Program-made: the position numbers and the translations under genes
The notes under the pieces: model-generated
What the model was told of the DNA's origin: nothing
Databases searched by the model: none
What the model saw: only the letters and a program-made list of their open reading frames with translations
Part shown: in pieces, positions 13,627-16,962 of the stretch
Layout of the letters: the number at the start of each line of letters is the position of its first letter
Numbering within the stretch: the stretch's first letter is position 1
Source: Verrucomicrobiota bacterium
Lineage (GTDB): Bacteria > Verrucomicrobiota > Verrucomicrobiia > Opitutales > Opitutaceae
Assembly (NCBI GenBank): GCA_030832235.1
Contig: JAURJO010000091.1
Span: 1-16,962 of the forward strand
Length of the DNA stretch: 16,962 nt
Direction of reading: 5' to 3'

Positions 13627-15258
13627 ATGAAGCCAAACCTCCTACTAAAGGCTCTCCTGCCGCTGCTCGCCTTCCTGCTCGCCTTCGGCGGCACCTCCGG
13701 CCTCACGCTCTGGGCCGCCGAGGGCAAGTCGGGGCGGAAGGGCGAGCGTAAGGCCGCCACAGAGGCGAAGGGGAAGTCCTCCGAGACCGCGACCGAAGCC
13801 AAGCCCGCGCCGCTCGCCCTCAAAATCGATTCCCGACCCATCAACCGGGAAGCCGCCGACCGCGTCAGCTACTCCTCCGTCGTGAAACGCACCGCCGCCA
13901 GCGTGGTCTACGTTTATTCGAGCAAGACCGTCCGCGCGCCCGACATGTCGTCCTTCATGAACGATCCGCGCTTCCGCCGCTTCTTCGACCAGCTCGTGCC
14001 GCGGGAGGAACGCGAGGAATCCGCGCCGCCTCCGTCCAAGAAGAACTCCCCCAACCGCAACAACCGCGGCGGCAACACCCCGAATCGCAACCGGCCCAAT
14101 GAGCAGGTGCAGCAGGGCCTCGGCTCCGGCGTCGTCGCCACCGCCGACGGCTACATCATCACCAACAACCACGTCATCGACGGCGCCGATGAGGTGAAGG
14201 TCTCCATCGGCGAGTCCAACAAGCGCTACGAGGCGAAGGTCGTGGGCCGCGATCCGGGCTCCGACCTCGCCGTCCTCAAGATCGAGGCCACCAACCTCTC
14301 ACCCGCCACCTTCGGTGACAGCGACCAGCTCGAGATCGGGGACGTCGTCCTCGCCATCGGCAATCCGTTCGGCATCGGCCAGTCCGTGAGCCGCGGCATC
14401 GTCAGCGCCCTCGGCCGCGGCATGGGCATGGGGGTGTTCGAGGATTTCATCCAGACCGACGCCGCCATCAACATGGGCAACTCCGGCGGCGCCCTGCTCG
14501 ACAGCGACGGCCGCGTCGTCGGCATCAATACCGCCATCCTCAGCCGCAGCGGGACCTCCGCGGGCGTGGGCTTCGCGATCCCGATCAACCTCGCGCGCTT
14601 CGTCGTCGAGCAGCTCGCCAACACTGGCAAGGTCGAGCGCGGCTTTCACGGCGTGCGCACCGACGAGCTCACCGAGGATCTGGTCTCCTACTTCGACACC
14701 GAGAAGGGCGCGCTCATCAACGACGTCACCGAAGGCAGCCCCGCCGACAAGGCCGGCATCAAGGCCGGCGACATCATCCTCAAGGTCGGTGCGGTGGAGA
14801 TCCGCGATCCGCGTCACCTCATCATGACGGTGAGCAAGTTCGCCCCCGGCACCGAGATCACGGTTGAACTGCTGCGCGAAAAACAGCGTAAATCCGTGAC
14901 CGCTAAACTCACCCGTCGCGACGAGGACGCGCTCGCCAAGGAGGACGGCACGCCCGGGGCAAAGGAGGAGGGCGTGCTCAACGGCGTCGGCGTGGGCGAC
15001 ATCACCTCGGAAATGCGCGGACAAATGCAGATTCCGGGTCGCATCAAGGGCGCCATCATCACGAGCATCGAGCCCGACAGCCCCGCCGCGCGGCAGGGCC
15101 TGCGCGAAGGCGACATCGTCCTCGAGCTCGACCGTCGCCCGTGCACCAACGCGGAGGAAGCGGTGAAATTGAGCGAGGAGATCAAGGGCCCGAAGGTTCT
15201 CGTGCTAATCTACCGCAACGGCCGCACCCGCTACCTCGCGATCGACGAATCGAAGTAA
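13627..15258 (+). CDS. Do/HtrA-family periplasmic serine protease with two PDZ domains
   Basis: 543 residues from the ATG at 13627, which gives a good Sec signal peptide (1-30, ending LWAAEG). A Lys/Glu/Ala-rich linker precedes the trypsin-like domain. The catalytic triad is visible: His182 in TNNHVIDGADEV, Asp213 in PGSDLAVLKI and Ser286 in MGNSGGALLDSDG. PDZ1 runs from about 340 to 430 and PDZ2 from about 450 to 540 (SPAARQGLREGDIVLELDRR). An Asn/Arg/Pro-rich insertion (138-160) falls in the LA loop, which regulates DegP/DegQ assemblies. It degrades or chaperones misfolded envelope proteins. Whether it is the DegP, DegQ or MucD type cannot be told here. The frame is open upstream as well, but earlier starts would bury the signal peptide. 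Confidence 0.94.
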   Translation: MKPNLLLKALLPLLAFLLAFGGTSGLTLWAAEGKSGRKGERKAATEAKGKSSETATEAKPAPLALKIDSRPINREAADRVSYSSVVKRTAASVVYVYSSKTVRAPDMSSFMNDPRFRRFFDQLVPREEREESAPPPSKKNSPNRNNRGGNTPNRNRPNEQVQQGLGSGVVATADGYIITNNHVIDGADEVKVSIGESNKRYEAKVVGRDPGSDLAVLKIEATNLSPATFGDSDQLEIGDVVLAIGNPFGIGQSVSRGIVSALGRGMGMGVFEDFIQTDAAINMGNSGGALLDSDGRVVGINTAILSRSGTSAGVGFAIPINLARFVVEQLANTGKVERGFHGVRTDELTEDLVSYFDTEKGALINDVTEGSPADKAGIKAGDIILKVGAVEIRDPRHLIMTVSKFAPGTEITVELLREKQRKSVTAKLTRRDEDALAKEDGTPGAKEEGVLNGVGVGDITSEMRGQMQIPGRIKGAIITSIEPDSPAARQGLREGDIVLELDRRPCTNAEEAVKLSEEIKGPKVLVLIYRNGRTRYLAIDESK

Positions 15259-15270
15259 CGCGCCCGAGGT

Positions 15271-15299
15271 CGCCGTCGGCCAACCACCGCCCGACGGCG
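15271..15299 (+). repeat. Perfect inverted repeat after protease gene
   Basis: CGCCGTCGG (15271-15279) and CCGACGGCG (15291-15299) form a perfect 9-bp stem with an 11-base loop, 13 bases after the protease stop. There is no T tract, so it may be an RNA-stabilising or Rho-assisted end rather than an intrinsic terminator. The remaining bases to 15495 show no gene. Confidence 0.55.
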
Positions 15300-15495
15300 G
15301 CGGCATGTGTAAGCTACCCATGATGGCGCGCGGCCAGCGACCTCGCGCCCCGGCGTCACCCTCAGCGCCAAGGCGCGATACCGCGAAAAACCTCCAAAGA
15401 CGGAGTGGCGGTCGGGAAGGAGTTTTCCTTTGAACTCAGTTTGGTACGGAGAAAATCTTCGAACGCGCAGTTAACGAGCTTCCCCGCTCCTCCCC

Positions 15496-16881
15496 ATGAA
15501 AGCCCCGCTGATGAACCCCGCCCTGTCCCGCCGTGATTTTATCCATCGTTCCGGCCGCGTCGCGGCCGTGTCGGCCCTTGCGGGCGTGGCATTGCCGCCG
15601 GTCCACGCCGCCGGCAGCGACCTGATCCGCGTGGCGCTTGTCGGCTGCGGCGGACGCGGCACCGGCGCCGCCGGGCAGGCCCTCTCCACCACGACCGGCC
15701 CGATCAAACTGGTGGCGATGGCGGATGTCTTTCCCCCGCGGCTCGCGACGTCTCTCGACCGCCTGACGAAGCAGTTCGCCAAGGAGGGCAAGAACGCCGT
15801 CGACGTGCCGCCCGACCGCCAGTTCACCGGACTCGACTCGTACCGCGCCGCGATGGACGTGCTGCGGCCCGGTGATGTCGTGATTCTCGCGACGCCTCCC
15901 GCTTTCCGCTGGGTGCATTTCAGCTACGCGATCGCGAAGGGCCTCCACGTTTTCATGGAGAAGCCGCTCACCGTCGACGGCCCGACGAGCAAGCGCATGC
16001 TGGCGCTCGGCGAGGAAGCCGCGCGGAAGAACCTGAAGGTCGGCGTGGGTCTCATGTGCCGCCACTGCCGCGCCCGCGGCGAACTCGCCGACCGCATCGG
16101 CCGCGGCGAGATCGGCGACATCCTCATGATGCGCGCCTACCGGCTCCACGGCCCGGTGGGTTTCTTCGCCTCGCCCCCGAAGCCCGCCGACAAGACCGAC
16201 CTCATGTACCAGATCGAGCGTTTCCACAGCTTCATCTGGGCGAGCGGCGGCGCGTACAGCGATTTCTACATCCACAACATCGACGAGTGCTGCTGGATGA
16301 AGGGCGAGTGGCCCGTGCAGGCGCACTCCAATGGCGGCCGCCACTACCGCGGCGACAGCGTCGACCAGAACTTCGACGTCTATTCAACCGAGTACACTTT
16401 CCGCGACGGCTCGAAGCTCTTCCTCGAGGGCCGGTGCATCACCGGCGCGTACGCCGAGCACTCCAGCACCGCGCACGGCACCAAGGGCATGGCGATCATC
16501 TCCGAGAAGGGCCACGCCCCCTCGCGGGCGCGGATCTACCGCAGCCAGACCAAGGACGAGAGCAAACTCGCCTGGGCCTTTCCGCAGCCCGAGGGCCGCC
16601 CGCACCAGCTCGAATGGGACGACCTCATCGCCGCCATCCGCGCCGACCTGCCGTTCAACGAGGTGAAACGCGGCGTCGAGGCCAGCCTCGTGACGTCGAT
16701 GGGCCGCATGTCGGCCCACACCGGCCGCGTGGTCACGTTCGACGAGATGCTCAATTGCGACCACGAGTTCGCCCCGGGGCTGGACAAGCTCACGAAGGAC
16801 TCGCCCGCCCCGCTGCAGCCCGACGCATCGGGCCGTTATCCGGTGCCGCGCCCCGGCATCGAGACGCGCCGGGAGTACTGA
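15496..16881 (+). CDS. Gfo/Idh/MocA family oxidoreductase with Tat signal
   Basis: 461 residues. The N-terminus has a twin-arginine motif SRRDFIHRSG (11-20), then a hydrophobic stretch ending PVHAAG near residue 40, predicting Tat export after cofactor binding. The Rossmann nucleotide site is VALVGCGGRGTGAAG (46-60), followed by the family EKP motif (155-157) in VFMEKPLTVDGP. The C-terminal domain carries the substrate-side segments, including a YSDFYIHNIDECCWMKGEW region. Members oxidise or reduce sugars and sugar derivatives with tightly bound NAD(P); some act as glycosidases. Tat-type members are numerous in Verrucomicrobia and usually concern polysaccharide breakdown. The actual substrate is unknown. 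An in-frame ATG five codons downstream would also preserve the Tat motif. Confidence 0.93.
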   Translation: MKAPLMNPALSRRDFIHRSGRVAAVSALAGVALPPVHAAGSDLIRVALVGCGGRGTGAAGQALSTTTGPIKLVAMADVFPPRLATSLDRLTKQFAKEGKNAVDVPPDRQFTGLDSYRAAMDVLRPGDVVILATPPAFRWVHFSYAIAKGLHVFMEKPLTVDGPTSKRMLALGEEAARKNLKVGVGLMCRHCRARGELADRIGRGEIGDILMMRAYRLHGPVGFFASPPKPADKTDLMYQIERFHSFIWASGGAYSDFYIHNIDECCWMKGEWPVQAHSNGGRHYRGDSVDQNFDVYSTEYTFRDGSKLFLEGRCITGAYAEHSSTAHGTKGMAIISEKGHAPSRARIYRSQTKDESKLAWAFPQPEGRPHQLEWDDLIAAIRADLPFNEVKRGVEASLVTSMGRMSAHTGRVVTFDEMLNCDHEFAPGLDKLTKDSPAPLQPDASGRYPVPRPGIETRREY

Positions 16882-16887
16882 GCACGC

Positions 16888-16962
16888 TCAGCGGCCCACG
16901 GCCGCGTCTCGAATGGCGCGCACCACCGCGGGGTCGGTAGCGACCCCCAGCACACCGTTCAC
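16888..16962 (-). CDS. Possible C-terminal end of a minus-strand gene (truncated by window edge)
   Basis: Read on the minus strand, the frame is open from the window edge to a TGA at 16888-16890, giving 24 residues that end DPAVVRAIRDAAVGR. The composition and the convergent, 6-base spacing to the oxidoreductase stop look like a normal gene end. The fragment is too short to recognise a family. Confidence 0.4.
   Translation of the reverse strand: MNGVLGVATDPAVVRAIRDAAVGR

Noticed and set aside
15430..15458. Possible promoter before the oxidoreductase gene (TTGAAC, 17-base spacer, AAATCT)
   Set aside because: The -35 is good but the -10 is poor. Kept only as a note.

Overview
This window is high-GC, densely coded, and almost entirely on the + strand. 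Several things together suggest a verrucomicrobial genome, probably Opitutaceae-like: a DUF1501 protein, a Tat-exported Gfo/Idh/MocA oxidoreductase, prepilins with Ala as well as Gly before the cleavage site, and frequent absence of a clear Shine-Dalgarno sequence. That assignment is inference from gene content, not from a marker gene.

Layout. (1) 1-582: C-terminal end of a DUF1501 protein cut by the window edge. (2) 749-3731: a four-gene block with a DUF3570 outer-membrane barrel, an ApbE-type FAD:protein FMN transferase, a TlpA/ResA-like thioredoxin and a tiny DUF4266 lipoprotein. The barrel carries a GAT-type flavinylation motif, so the block reads as an envelope flavin/thiol redox module. 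It is the least understood system here. (3) 3732-4099: a long non-coding stretch with several perfect inverted repeats, including a terminator-like hairpin and a possible structured leader. (4) 4100-8212: a divergent, predicted K+-independent membrane pyrophosphatase with a strong intrinsic terminator, then a putative Na+/H+ antiporter. (5) 8267-13453: a compact type II secretion block in the order gspG-H-I-J-K-L-M, largely overlapping, without gspC, D, E or F. (6) 13627-15258: a Do/HtrA-type serine protease with two PDZ domains. (7) 15496-16881: a Tat-signal Gfo/Idh/MocA oxidoreductase. (8) 16888-16962: a possible minus-strand gene end at the right edge.

How the parts fit. The ApbE enzyme most likely attaches FMN to the DUF3570 barrel, while the thioredoxin could service cysteines of envelope partners such as the Cys-rich tail of the DUF4266 lipoprotein. 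The pyrophosphatase and antiporter both concern ion gradients across the inner membrane. The Gsp block supplies the pseudopilus and part of the inner-membrane platform of a type II secretion system. Its secretin and ATPase must be encoded elsewhere. The HtrA protease downstream would handle misfolded envelope proteins. No tRNA, rRNA, CRISPR array, insertion sequence or phage gene was seen.
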